A stretch of DNA of 64,000 nucleotides. It comes from Euonymus europaeus (lineage: Eukaryota > Streptophyta > Magnoliopsida > Celastrales > Celastraceae). The stretch's first letter is position 1. Every line of letters begins with the position of its first letter. The notes under the pieces are model-generated. The model did not search any database and was not told the DNA's origin. It worked only from the letters and a program-made list of their open reading frames with translations. Positions 24,183 to 37,792 of the stretch are shown piece by piece. The translations under genes and the position numbers were made by a program. The stretch spans positions 8,866,001 through 8,930,000 of the forward strand of contig OY756970.1 in the NCBI GenBank assembly GCA_963580455.1, written 5' to 3'.

Positions 24183-26102
24183 GACAAAACCGTTTAAAGC
24201 TCCTCCATAGAGTGAGTTGAGCGACGTCGGACTATCAAAGTTGCTCCGTGTACACTTTTTATTGTTCTTCTATGTCAAATTTCACGAGCATAAGCTTCAT
24301 AGATTATTTTGATGCCAAAACCCCAACTTTCTATGACAAATCGATAAAACCGTTTAAAGCTCCTCTATAGAGTGAGTTGAGCAACTACAGACTATCAAAG
24401 TTGCTCGGTGTACACTTTTTATTGTTCTTCGATGTAAAATTTCACGAGCATAAGCTTCCTAGATTATTTCGATGCCAAAACCCCAACTTTCTATGACAAA
24501 TGGACAAAACCATTTAAAGCTTCTGTATAGAGTGAGTTGAGCAACTACGGACTATCAAAGTTGCTTATTGTACACTTTTTATTGTTCTTCTATGTCAAAT
24601 TTGACGAGTATAAGCTTCCTAGATTATTTCGATGCCAAAACCCCAACTTTCTATGACAAAGGGACAAAACCGTTTAAAGCTCCTCCATAGAGTGAGTTGA
24701 GCAACTTCGGACTATCAAAGTTGCTCGGTGTACACTTTTTATTGTTCTTCTATGTCAAATTTGACGAGTATAAGCTTCCTAGATTATTTCGATGCCAAAA
24801 CCCCAACTTTCTATGACAAATGGACAAAACCGTTTAAAGCTCCTCCATAGAGTGAGTTGAGCAACTACGGACTATCAAAGTTGCTCGGTGTACACTTTTT
24901 ATTGTTCTTCTATGTCAAATTTTACGAGTATAAGCTTCCTAGATTATTTCGATGCCAAAACCCCAACTTTCTATGACAAATGGAGAAAACCGTTTAAAGC
25001 TCCTCCATAGAGTGAGTTGAGCAACAACGGACTATCAAAGTTGCTCGGTGTACACTTTTTATTGTTCTTCTATGTCAAATTTTACGAGTATAAGCTTCCT
25101 AGATTATTTCGATGCCAAAACCCCAACTTTCTATGACAAATGGAGAAAACCGTTTAAAGCTCCTCCATAGAGTGAGTTGAGCAACAACGGACTATCAAAG
25201 TTGCTCGGTGTACACTTTTTATTGTTCTTCTATGTCAAATTTTACGAGTATAAGCTTCCTAGATTATTTCGATGCCAAAACCCCAACTTTCTATGACAAA
25301 TGGACAAAACCGTTTAAAGCTCCTCCATAGAGTGAGTTGAGCAACGTCGGACTATCAAAGTTGCTCCGTGTACACTTTTTATTGTTCTTCTATGTCAAAT
25401 TTCACGAGCATAAGCTTCATAGATTATTTTGATGCCAAAACCCCAACTTTCTATGACAAATGGATAAAACCGTTTAAAGCTCCTCTATAGAGTGAGTTGA
25501 GCAACTACAGACTATCAAAGTTGCTCGGTGTACACTTTTTATTGTTCTTCGATGTAAAATTTCACGAGCATAAGCTTCCTAGATTATTTCGATGCCAAAA
25601 CCCCAACTTTCTATGACAAATGGACATAACCTTTTAAAGCTTCTGTATAGAGTGAGTTGAGCAACTACGGACTATCAAAGTTGCTTAGTGTACACTTTTT
25701 ATTGTTCTTCTATGTCAAATTTGACGAGTATAAGCTTCCTAGATTATTTCGATGCCAAAATCCCAACTTTCTATGACAAAGGGATAAAACCGTTTAAAGC
25801 TCCTCCATAGAGTGAGTTGAGCAACTTCGGACTATCAAAGTTGCTCGGTGTACACTTTTTATTGTTCTTCTATGTCAAATTTGACGAGTATAAGCTTCCT
25901 AGATTATTTCGATGCCAAAACCCCAACTTTCTATGACAAATGGACAAAACCGTTTAAAGCTCCTCCATAGAGTGAGTTGAGCAACTACGGACTATCAAAG
26001 TTGCTCGGTGTACACTTTTTATTGTTCTTCTATGTCAAATTTTACGAGTATAAGCTTCCTAGATTATTTCGATGCCAAAACCCCAACTTTCTATGACAAA
26101 TG
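24183..26102 (+). repeat. 7-monomer (1,120 bp) HOR, one full copy plus five monomers
   Basis: 24183-25302 and 25303-26102 match at offset 1,120. Shared marks are gataaaaccg (about 24343/25463) and gatgtaaaat (24431/25551). In copy 1 the last two units are near-identical type 5 variants with ggagaaaac and gcaacaacgg (from about 25021 and 25181), a single-monomer duplication. Copy 2 switches to a bridge type 1 and class B after its fifth unit. Confidence 0.83.
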
Positions 26103-27950
26103 GACAAAACCGTTTAAAGCTCCTCCATAGAGTGAGTTGAGCAATGTCAGACTATCAAAGTTGCTCCGTGTACACTTTTTATTGTTCTTCTATGTCAAAT
26201 TTCACGAGCATAAGCTTCCTAGATTAATTCGATGCGAAAACCCCAACTATCAATGACAAATGGACAAAACCGTTAAAAGCTACTTCATAGTGAGAGTTGA
26301 GCAACTTCGGACTCTCAAAGTTGCTCGGTGTACACTTTTTATTGTTCTTCTATTTCAAATTTTAAGAGGATAAGCTACCTAGATTATTTCGATGCCAAAA
26401 CCCCAACTATCAATGAAAAATGGACAAAACCGTTAAAAGCTACTTCATAGTGAGAGTTGAGCAATTCCGGACCACCAAAGTTGCTCGGTGAACACTTTTT
26501 ATTGTTCTTCTATGTCAAATTTCCCGAGCATAAGCTTCATAGATTATTTTGATGCCAAAACCCCAACTTTCTATGACAAATGGACAAAGCCGTTTAAAGC
26601 TCATCTATAGAGTGAGTTGAGCAACTACAGACTATCAAAGTTGCTCGGTGTACACTTTTTATTGTTCTTCGATGTCAAATTTCACGAGCATAAGCTTCCT
26701 AGATTATTTCGATGCCAAAACCCCAACTTTCTATGACAAATGGAGAAAACCGTTTAAAGCTCCTCCATAGAGTGAGTTGAGCAACTACGGACTATCAAAG
26801 TTGCTCGGTGTACACTTTTTATTGTTCTTCTATGTCAAATTTTACGAGTATAAGCTTCCTAGATTATTTCGATGCCAAAACCCCAACTTTCTATGACAAA
26901 GGGACAAAATCGTTTAAAGCTCCTCCATAGAGTGAGTTGAGCAACTTCGGACTATCAAAGTTGCTCGGTGTACACTTTTTATTGTTCTTCCATGTCAAAT
27001 TTGACGAGTATAAGCTTCCTAGATTATTTCGATGCCAAAACCCCAACTTTCTATGACAAATGGAGAAAACTGTTTAAAGCTCCTCCATAGAGTGAGTTGA
27101 GCAACAACGGACTATCAAAGTTGCTCGGTGTACACTTTTTATTGTTCTTCTATGTCAAATTTTACGAGTATAAGCTTCCTAGATTATTTCGATGCCAAAA
27201 CCCCAACTTTCTATGACAAATGGACAAAACCGTTTAAAGCTCCTCCATAGAGTGAGTTGAGCAACGTCGGACTATCAAAGTTGCTCCGTGTACACTTTTT
27301 ATTGTTCTTCTATGTCAAATTTCACGAGCATAAGCTTCATAAATTATTTTGATGCCAAAACCCCAACTTTCTATGACAAATGGATAAAACCGTTTAAAGC
27401 TCCTCTATAGAGTGAGTTGAGCAACTACAGACTCTCAAAGTTGCTCGGTGTACACTTTTTATTGTTCTTCTATTTCAAATTTTACGAGGATAAGCTACCT
27501 AGATTATTTCGATGCCAAAACCCCAACTATCAATGAAAAATGGACAAAACCGTTAAAAGTTACTTCATAGTGAGAGTTGAGCGATTCCGGACCATTAAAC
27601 TTGCTCGGTATACACTTTTTATTGTTCTTCTATGTCAAATTTCACGAGCATAAGCTTCCTAGATTATTTCGATGCGAAAACCCCAACTATCAATGACAAA
27701 TGGACAAAACCGTTAAAAGCTACTTCATAGTGAGAGTTGAGCAATTCCGGACCACCAAAGTTGCTCGGTGAACACTTTTTATTGTTCTTCTATGTCAAAT
27801 TTCCCGAGCATAAGCTTCATAGATTATTTTGATGCCAAAACCCCAACTTTCTATGACAAATGGACAAAACCGTTTAAAGCTCATCTATAGAGTGAGTTGC
27901 GCAACTACAGACTATCAAAGTTTCTCGGTGTACACTTTTTATTGTTCTTC
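26103..27950 (+). repeat. Transitional array leading into the 12-monomer HOR
   Basis: Order: bridge type 1, type 6, type 8 (type 7 missing), type 2, types 5, 4, 5-variant, 1, then a hybrid, type 7, type 8 and type 2. The unit 27383-27542 starts as type 2 (ataaaaccg upstream, ctctatagag, gcaactacag) and from actctcaaag onward is type 6 (tatttcaaat, gataagctacct). The class A to class B exchange point therefore falls between about 27,420 and 27,435. Confidence 0.82.
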
Positions 27951-29550
27951 GATGTCAACTTTCACGAGCATAAGCTTCCTAGATTATTTCGATGCCAAAA
28001 CCCCAACTTTCTAGGACAAAGGGACAAAACTGTTTAAAGCTCCTCCATAGAGTGAGTTAAGCAACTTCGGACAATCAAAGTTGCTCGGTGTACACTTTTT
28101 ATTGTTCTTCTATGTCAAATTTGACGATTATAAGCTTCCTAGATTATTTCGATGCCAAAACCCCAACTTTCTATGACAAATGGAGAAAACCGTTTAAAGC
28201 TCCTCCATAGAGTGAGTTGAGCAACAACGGACTATCAAAGTTGCTCGGTGTACACTTTTTATTGTTCTTCTATGTCAAATTTTACGAGTATAAGCTTCCT
28301 AGATTATTTCGATGCCAAAACCCCAACTTTCTATGACAAATGGACAAAACCGTTTAAAGCTCCTCCATAGAGTGAGTTGAGCAACGTCGGACTATCAAAG
28401 TTGCTCCGTGTACACTTTTTATTGTTCTTCTATGTCAAATTTCACGAGCATAAGCTTCATAGATTATTTTGATGCCAAAACCCCAACTTTCTATGACAAA
28501 TGGATAAAACCGTTTAAAGCTCCTCTATAGAGTGAGTTGAGCAACTACAGACTATCAAAGTTGCTCGGTGTACACTTTTTATTGTTCTTCGATGTAAAAT
28601 TTCACGAGCATAAGCTTCCTAGATTATTTCGATGCCAAAACCCCAACTTTCTATGACAAATGGACAAAACCATTTAAAGCTTCTGTATAGAGTGAGTTGA
28701 GCAACTACGGACTATCAAAGTTGCTTAGTGTACACTTTTTATTGTTCTTCTATGTCAAATTTGACGAGTATAAGCTTCCTAGATTATTTCGATGCCAAAA
28801 CCCCAACTTTCTATGACAAAGGGATAAAACCGTTTAAAGCTCCTCCATAGAGTGAGTTGAGCAACTTCGGACTATCAAAGTTGCTCCGTGTACACTTTTT
28901 ATTGTTCTTCTATGTCAAATTTGACGAGTATAAGCTTCCTAGATTATTTCGATGCCAAAACCCCAACTTTCTATGACAAATGGACAAAACCGTTAAAAGC
29001 TACTTCATAGTGAGAGTTGAGCAACTTCGGACTCTCAAAGTTGCTCGGTGTACACTTTTTATTGTTCTTCTATTTCAAATTTTACGAGGATAAGCTACCT
29101 AGATTATTTCGATGCCAAAACCCCAACTATCAATGAAAAATGGACAAAACTGTTAAAAGTTACTTCATAGTGAGAGTTGAGCGATTCCGGACCATTAAAG
29201 TTGCTCGGTATACACTTTTTATTGTTCTTCTATGTCAAATTTCACGAGCATAAGCTTCCTAGATTATTTCGATGCGAAAACCCCAACTATCAATGACAAA
29301 TGGACAAAACCGTTAAAAGCTACTTCATAGTGAGAGTTGAGCAATTCCGGACCACCAAAGTTGCTCGGTGAACACTTTTTATTGTTCTTCTATGTCAAAT
29401 TTCCCGAGCATAAGCTTCATAGATTATTTTGATGCCAAAACCCCAACTTTCTATGACAAATGGACAAAACCGTTTAAAGCTCATCTATAGAGTGAGTTGA
29501 GCAACTACAGACTATCAAAGTTGCTCGGTGTACACTTTTTATTGTTCTTC
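27951..29550 (+). repeat. 10-monomer (1,600 bp) variant of the 12-monomer HOR
   Basis: This copy starts at the private mark gatgtcaact (27951) and has the marks ctaggacaaaggg, gagttaagc and gacgattataag. It lacks the type 5 and bridge type 1 units found in the next three copies: the second ttgacgagta unit passes directly into a class B start at 28983. A deletion of exactly two monomers explains this, or it is the ancestral form before a two-monomer gain. Confidence 0.88.
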
Positions 29551-32500
29551 GATGTCAACTTTCACGAGCATAAGCTTCCTAGATTATTTCGATGCCAAAA
29601 CCCCAACTTTCTAGGACAAAGGGACAAAACTGTTTAAAGCTCCTCCATAGAGTGAGTTAAGCAACTTCGGACTATCAAAGTTGCTCGGTGTACACTTTTT
29701 ATTGTTCTTCTATGTCAAATTTGACGATTATAAGCTTCCTAGATTATTTCGATGCCAAAACCCCAACTTTCTATGACAAATGGAGAAAACCGTTTAAAGC
29801 TCCTCCATAGAGTGAGTTGAGCAACAACGGACTATCAAAGTTGCTCGGTGTACACTTTTTATTGTTCTTCTATGTCAAATTTTACGAGTATAAGCTTCCT
29901 AGATTATTTCGATGCCAAAACCCCAACTTTCTATGACAAATGGACAAAACCGTTTAAAGCTCCTCCATAGAGTGAGTTGAGCAACGTCGGACTATCAAAG
30001 TTGCTCCGTGTACACTTTTTATTGTTCTTCTATGTCAAATTTCACGAGCATAAGCTTCATAGATTATTTGGATGCCAAAACCCCAACTTTCTACGACAAA
30101 TGGATAAAACCGTTTAAAGCTCCTCTATAGAGTGAGTTGAGCAACTACAGACTATCAAAGTTGCTCGGTGTACACTTTTTATTGTTCCTCGATGTAAAAT
30201 TTCACGAGCATAAGCTTCCTAGATTATTTCGATGCCAAAACCCCAACTTTCTATGACAAATGGACAAAACCATTTAAAGCTTCTGTATAGAGTGAGTTGA
30301 GCAACTACGGACTATCAAAGTTGCTTAGTGTACACTTTTTATTGTTCTTCTATGTCAAATTTGACGAGTATAAGCTTCCTAGATTATTTCGATGCCAAAA
30401 CCCCAACTTTCTATGACAAAGGGATAAAACCGTTTAAAGCTCCTCCATAGAGTGAGTTGAGCAACTTCGGACTATCAAAGTTGCTCGGTGTACACTTTTT
30501 ATTGTTCTTCTATGTCAAATTTGACGAGTATAAGCTTCCTAGATTATTTCGATGCCAAAACCCCAACTTTCTATGACAAATGGACAAAACCGTTTAAAGC
30601 TCCTCCATAGAGTGAGTTGAGCAACTACGGACTATCAAAGTTGCTCGGTGTACACTTTTTATTGTTCTTCTATGTCAAATTTTACGAGTATAAGCTTCCT
30701 AGATTATTTCGATGCCAAAACCCCAACTTTCTATGACAAATGGACAAAACCGTTTAAAGCTCCTCCATAGAGTGAGTTGAGCAATGTCGGACTATCAAAG
30801 TTGCTCCGTGTACACTTTTTATTGTTCTTCTATGTCAAATTTCACGAGCATAAGCTTCCTAGATTATTTCGATGCGAAAACCCCAACTATCAATGACAAA
30901 TGGACAAAACCGTTAAAAGCTACTTCATAGTGAGAGTTGAGCAACTTCGGACTCTCAAAGTTGCTTGGTGTACACTTTTTATTGTTCTTCTATTTCAAAT
31001 TTTACGAGGATAAGCTACCTAGATTATTTCGATGCCAAAACCCCAACTATCAATGAAAAATGGACAAAACCGTTAAAAGTTACTTCATAGTGAGAGTTGA
31101 GCGATTCCGGACCATTAAAGTTGCTCGGTATACACTTTTTATTGTTCTTCTATGTCAAATTTCACGAGCATAAGCTTCCTAGATTATTTCGATGCGAAAA
31201 CCCCAACTATCAATGACAAATGGACAAAACCGTTAAAAGCTACTTCATAGTGAGAGTTGAGCAATTCCGGACCACCAAAGTTGCTCGGTGAACACTTTTT
31301 ATTGTTCTTCTATGTCAAATTTCCCGAGCATAAGCTTCATAGATTATTTTGATGCCAAAACCCCAACTTTCTATGACAAATGGACAAAACCGTTTAAAGC
31401 TCATCTATAGAGTGAGTTGAGCAACTACAGACTATCAAAGTTGCTCGGTGTACACTTTTTATTGTTCTTCGATGTCAACTTTCACGAGCATAAGCTTCCT
31501 AGATTATTTCGATGCCAAAACCCCAACTTTCTAGGACAAAGGGACAAAACTGTTTAAAGCTCCTCCATAGAGTGAGTTAAGCAACTTCGGACTATCAAAG
31601 TTGCTCGGTGTACACTTTTTATTGTTCTTCTATGTCAAATTTGACGATTATAAGCTTCCTAGATTATTTCGATGCCAAAACCCCAACTTTCTATGACAAA
31701 TGGAGAAAACCGTTTAAAGCTCCTCCATAGAGTGAGTTGAGCAACAACGGACTATCAAAGTTGCTCGGTGTACACTTTTTATTGTTCTTCTATGTCAAAT
31801 TTTACGAGTATAAGCTTCCTAGATTATTTCGATGCCAAAACCCCAACTTTCTATGACAAATGGACAAAACCGTTTAAAGCTCCTCCATAGAGTGAGTTGA
31901 GCAACGTCGGACTATCAAAGTTGCTCCGTGTACACTTTTTATTGTTCTTCTATGTCAAATTTCACGAGCATAAGCTTCATAGATTATTTGGATGCCAAAA
32001 CCCCAACTTTCTATGACAAATGGATAAAACCGTTTAAAGCTCCTCTATAGAGTGAGTTGAGCAACTACAGACTATCAAAGTTGCTCGGTGTACACTTTTT
32101 ATTGTTCTTCGATGTAAAATTTCACGAGCATAAGCTTCCTAGATTATTTCGATGCCAAAACCCCAACTTTCTATGACAAATGGACAAAACCATTTAAAGC
32201 TTCTGTATAGAGTGAGTTGAGCAACTACGGACTATCAAAGTTGCTTAGTGTACACTTTTTATTGTTCTTCTATGTCAAATTTGACGAGTATAAGCTTCCT
32301 AGATTATTTCGATGCCAAAACCCCAACTTTCTATGACAAAGGGATAAAACCGTTTAAAGCTCCTCCATAGAGTGAGTTGAGCAACTTCGGACTATCAAAG
32401 TTGCTCGGTGTACACTTTTTATTGTTCTTCTATGTCAAATTTGACGAGTATAAGCTTCCTAGATTATTTCGATGCCAAAACCCCAACTTTCTATGACAAA

Positions 32501-35310
32501 TGGACAAAACCGTTTAAAGCTCCTCCATAGAGTGAGTTGAGCAACTACGGACTATCAAAGTTGCTCGGTGTACACTTTTTATTGTTCTTCTATGTCAAAT
32601 TTTACGAGTATAAGCTTCCTAGATTATTTCGATGCCAAAACCCCAACTTTCTATGACAAATGGACAAAACCGTTTAAAGCTCCTCCATAGAGTGAGTTGA
32701 GCAATGTCGGACTATCAAAGTTGCTCCGTGTACACTTTTTATTGTTCTTCTATGTCAAATTTCACGAGCATAAGCTTCCTAGATTATTTCGATGCGAAAA
32801 CCCCAACTCTCAATGACAAATGGACAAAACCGTTAAAAGCTACTTCATAGTGAGAGTTGAGCAACTTCGGACTCTCAAAGTTGCTCGGTGTACACTTTTT
32901 ATTGTTCTTCTATTTCAAATTTTACGAGGATAAGCTACCTAGATTATTTCGATGCCAAAACCCCAACTATCAATGAAAAATGGACAAAACCGTTAAAAGT
33001 TACTTCATAGTGAGAGTTGAGCGATTCCGGACCATTAAAGTTGCTCGGTATACACTTTTTATTGTTCTTCTATGTCAAATTTCACGAGCATAAGCTTCCT
33101 AGATTATTTCGATGCGAAAACCCCAACTATCAATGACAAATGGACAAAACCGTTAAAAGCTACTTCATAGTGAGAGTTGAGCAATTCCGGACCACCAAAG
33201 TTGCTCGGTGAACACTTTTTATTGTTCTTCTATGTCAAATTTCCCGAGCATAAGCTTCATAGATTATTTTGATGCCAAAACCCCAACTTTCTATGACAAA
33301 TGGACAAAACCGTTTAAAGCTCATCTATAGAGTGAGTTGAGCAACTACAGACTATCAAAGTTGCTCGGTGTACACTTTTTATTGTTCTTCGATGTCAACT
33401 TTCACGAGCATAAGCTTCCTAGATTATTTCGATGCCAAAACCCCAACTTTCTAGGACAAAGGGACAAAACTGTTTAAAGCTCCTCCATAGAGTGAGTTAA
33501 GCAACTTCGGACTATCAAAGTTGCTCGGTGTACACTTTTTATTGTTCTTCTATGTCAAATTTGACGATTATAAGCTTCCTAGATTATTTCGATGCCAAAA
33601 CCCCAACTTTCTATGACAAATGGAGAAAACCGTTTAAAGCTCCTCCATAGAGTGAGTTGAGCAACAACGGACTATCAAAGTTGCTCGGTGTACACTTTTT
33701 ATTGTTCTTCTATGTCAAATTTTACGAGTATAAGCTTCCTAGATTATTTCGATGCCAAAACCCCAACTTTCTATGACAAATGGACAAAACCGTTTAAAGC
33801 TCCTCCATAGAGTGAGTTGAGCAACGTCGGACTATCAAAGTTGCTCCGTGTACACTTTTTATTGTTCTTCTATGTCAAATTTCACGAGCATAAGCTTCAT
33901 AGATTATTTTGATGCCAAAACCCCAACTTTCTATGACAAATGGATAAAACCGTTTAAAGCTCCTCTATAGAGTGAGTTGAGCAACTACAGACTATCAAAG
34001 TTGCTCGGTGTACACTTTTTATTGTTCTTCGATGTAAAATTTCACGAGCATAAGCTTCCTAGATTATTTCGATGCCAAAACCCCAACTTTCTATGACAAA
34101 TGGACAAAACCATTTAAAGCTTCTGTATAGAGTGAGTTGAGCAACTACGGACTATCAAAGTTGCTTAGTGTACACTTTTTATTGTTCTTCTATGTCAAAT
34201 TTGACGAGTATAAGCTTCCTAGATTATTTCGATGCCAAAACCCCAACTTTCTATGACAAAGGGATAAAACCGTTTAAAGCTCCTCCATAGAGTGAGTTGA
34301 GCAACTTCGGACTATCAAAGTTGCTCGGTGTACACTTTTTATTGTTCTTCTATGTGAAATTTGACGAGTATAAGCTTCCTAGATTATTTCGATGCCAAAA
34401 CCCCAACTTTCTATGACAAATGGACAAAACCGTTTAAAGCTCCTCCATAGAGTGAGTTGAGCAACTACGGACTATCAAAGTTGCTCGGTGTACACTTTTT
34501 ATTGTTCTTCTATGTCAAATTTTACGAGTATAAGCTTCCTAGATTATTTCGATGCCAAAACCCCAACTTTCTATGACAAATGGACAAAACCGTTTAAAGC
34601 TCCTCCATAGAGTGAGTTGAGCAATGTCGGACTATCAAAGTTGCTCCGTGTACACTTTTTATTGTTCTTCTATGTCAAATTTCACGAGCATAAGCTTCCT
34701 AGATTATTTCGATGCGAAAACCCCAACTATCAATGACAAATGGACAAAACCGTTAAAAGCTACTTCATAGTGAGAGTTGAGCAACTTCGGACTCTCAAAG
34801 TTGCTCGGTGTACACTTTTTATTGTTCTTCTATTTCAAATTTTACGAGGATAAGCTACCTAGATTATTTCGATGCCAAAACCCCAACTATCAATGAAAAA
34901 TGGACAAAACCGTTAAAAGTTACTTCATAGTGAGAGTTGAGCGATTCCGGACCATTAAAGTTGCTCGGTATACACCTTTTATTGTTCTTCTATGTCAAAT
35001 TTCACGAGCATAAGCTTCCTAGATTATTTCGATGCGAAAACCCCAACTATCAATGACAAATGGACAAAACCGTTAAAAGCTACTTCATAGTGAGAGTTGA
35101 GCAATTCCGGACCACCAAAGTTGCTCGGTGAACACTTTTTATTGTTCTTCTATGTCAAATTTCCCGAGCATAAGCTTCATAGATTATTTTGATGCCAAAA
35201 CCCCAACTTTCTATGACAAATGGACAAAACCATTTAAAGCTCATCTATAGAGTGAGTTGAGCAACTACAGACTATCAAAGTTGCTCGGTGTACACTTTTT
35301 ATTGTTCTTC
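29551..35310 (+). repeat. 12-monomer (1,920 bp) HOR, three full copies
   Basis: Copies are 29551-31470, 31471-33390 and 33391-35310, all starting at gatgtcaact. Unit order: end of type 2, type 4 with gagttaagc, type 5 variant gcaacaacgg, type 1, type 2 with gataaaaccg, type 3, type 4 with gggataaaac, a ttgacgagta/type 5 pair, bridge type 1 gcaatgtcgg, type 6 with actctcaaag, type 7, type 8 with ggtgaacac, and the start of type 2. Scattered single differences include gattatttggatg in the type 1 unit of copies 1 and 2 only (about 30070 and 31990), and ccccaactctc at about 32811 in copy 2. The order joins a 6-type class A cycle to a three-unit class B cassette. Confidence 0.92.
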
Positions 35311-37792
35311 GATGTCAACTTTCACGAGCATAAGCTTCCTAGATTATTTCGATGCCAAAACCCCAACTTTCTAGGACAAAGGGACAAAACTGTTTAAAGC
35401 TCCTCCATAGAGTGAGTTAAGCAACTTCGGACTATCAAAGTTGCTCGGTGTACACTTTTTATTGTTCTTCTATGTCAAATTTGACGATTATAAGCTTCCT
35501 AGATTATTTCGATGCCAAAACCCCAACTTTCTATGACAAATGGAGAAAACCGTTTAAAGCTCCTCCATAGAGTGAGTTGAGCAACAACGGACTATCAAAG
35601 TTGCTCGGTGTACACTTTTTATTGTTCTTCTATGTCAAATTTTACTAGTATAAGCTTCCTAGATTATTTCGATGCCAAAACCCCAACTTTCTATGACAAA
35701 TGGACAAAACCGTTTAAAGCTCCTCCATAGAGTGAGTTGAGCAACGTCGGACTATCAAAGTTGCTCCGTGTACACTTTTTATTGTTCTTCTATGTCAAAT
35801 TTCACGAGCATAAGCTTCATAGATTATTTTGATGCCAAAACCCCAACTTTCTATGACAAATGGATAAAACCGTTTAAAGCTCCTCTATAGAGTGAGTTGA
35901 GCAACTACGGACTATCAAAGTTGCTCAGTGTACACTTTTTATTGTTCTTCGATGTAAAATTTCACGAGCATAAGCTTCCTAGATTATTTCGATGCCAAAA
36001 CCCCAACTTTCTATGACAAATGGACAAAACCTTTTAAAGCTTCTGTATAGAGTGAGTTGAGCAACTACGGACTATCAAAGTTGCTTAGTGTACACTTTTT
36101 ATTGTTCTTCTATGTCAAATTTGACGAGTATAAGCTTCCTAGATTATTTCGATGCCAAAATCCCAACTTTCTATGACAAAGGGACAAAACTGTTTAAAGC
36201 TCCTCCATAGAGTGAGTTGAGCAACTTCGGACTATCAAAGTTGCTCGGTGTACACTTTTTATTGTTCTTCTATGTCAAATTTGACGAGTATAAGCTTCCT
36301 AGATTATTTCGATGCCAAAACCCCAACTTTCTATGACAAATGGACAAAACCGTTTAAAGCTCCTCCATAGAGTGAGTTGAGCAACTACGGACTATCAATG
36401 TTGCTCGGTGTACACTTTTTATTGTTCTTCTAAGTCAAATTTGACGAGTATAAGCTTCCTAGATTATTTCGATGCCAAAACCCCAACTTTCTATGACAAA
36501 TGGACAAAACCGTTTAAAGCTCCTCCATAGAATGAGTTGAGCAACGTCGGACAATCAAAGTTGCTCCGTGTACACTTTTTATTGTTCTTCTATGTCAAAT
36601 TTTACGAGTATAAGCTTCCTAGATTATTTCGATGCCAAAACCCCAACTTTCTATGACAAATGGACAAAACCGTTTAAAGCTCCTCCATAGAGTGAGTTGA
36701 GCAACGTCGGACTATCAAAGTTGCTCCGTGTACACTTTTTATTGTTCTTCCATGTCAAATTTCCCGAGCATAAGCTTCATAGATTATTTCGATGCCAAAA
36801 CCCCAACTTTCTATGACAAATGGACAAAACCGTTTAAAGCTCATCTATAGAGTGAGTTGAGCAACTACAGACTATCAAAGTTGCTCGGTGTACACTTTTT
36901 ATTGTTCTTCGATGTCAAATTTCATGAGCATAAGCTTCCTAGATTATTTCGATGCCAAAACCCTAACTTTCTAGGACAAATGGACAAAACCATTTAAAGC
37001 TTATGTATAGAGTGAGTTGAGCAACTACGGACTATCAAAGTTGCTTAGTGTACACTTTTTATTGTTCTTCTATGTCAAATTTTACGAGTATAAGCTTCCT
37101 AGATTATTTCGATGCCAAAACCCCAACTTTCTATGACAAAGGGACAAAACTGTCTAAAGCTCCTCCATAGAGTGAGTTGAGCAACTTCGGACTATCAAAG
37201 TTGCTCGGTGTACACTTTTTATTGTTCTTCTATGTCAAATTTGACGATTATAAGCTTCCTAGATTATTTCGATGCCAAAACCCCAACTTTCTATGACAAA
37301 TGGACAAAACCGTTTAAAGCTCCTCCATAAAGTGAGTTGAGCAACTACCGACTATCAATGTTGCTCGGTTTACACTTTTTATTGTTCTTCTATGTCAAAT
37401 TTTACGAGTATAAGCTTCCTAGATTATTTCGATGCCAAAACCCCAACTTTCTATGACAAATGGACAAAACCGTTTAAAGCTCCTCCATAGAGTGAGTTGA
37501 GCAACGTCGGACTATCAAAGTTGCTCCGTGTACACTTTTTATTGTTCTTCTATGTCAAATTTTACGAGTATAAGCTTCCTAGATTATTTCGATGCCAAAA
37601 CCCCAACTTTCTATGACAAATGGACAAAACCGTTTAAAGCTCCTCCATAGAGTGAGTTGAGCAACGTCGGACTATCAAAGTTGCTCCGTGTACACTTTTT
37701 ATTGTTCTTCTATGTCAAATTTCACGAGCTTAAGCTTCATAGATTATTTTGATGCCAAAACCCCAACTTTCTATGACAAATGGACAAAACCG
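35233..37792 (+). repeat. 16-monomer (2,560 bp) segmental tandem duplication, copy 1
   Basis: The block begins like the 12-monomer HOR and then diverges into an all class A arrangement. Marks shared with copy 2 at offset 2,560 include ctatcaatgttgctc (36391/38951), taagtcaaat (36431/38991), acaatcaaag (36551/39111), actgtctaaagc (about 37149/39709), tccataaagtg (about 37326/39886) and ctcggtttac (about 37364/39924). No class B start occurs inside it. Confidence 0.9.

Noticed and set aside
27829..28014. 61-codon open frame
   Set aside because: It opens with TTG and reads across one monomer boundary of the array. Same reasoning as the other satellite frames.
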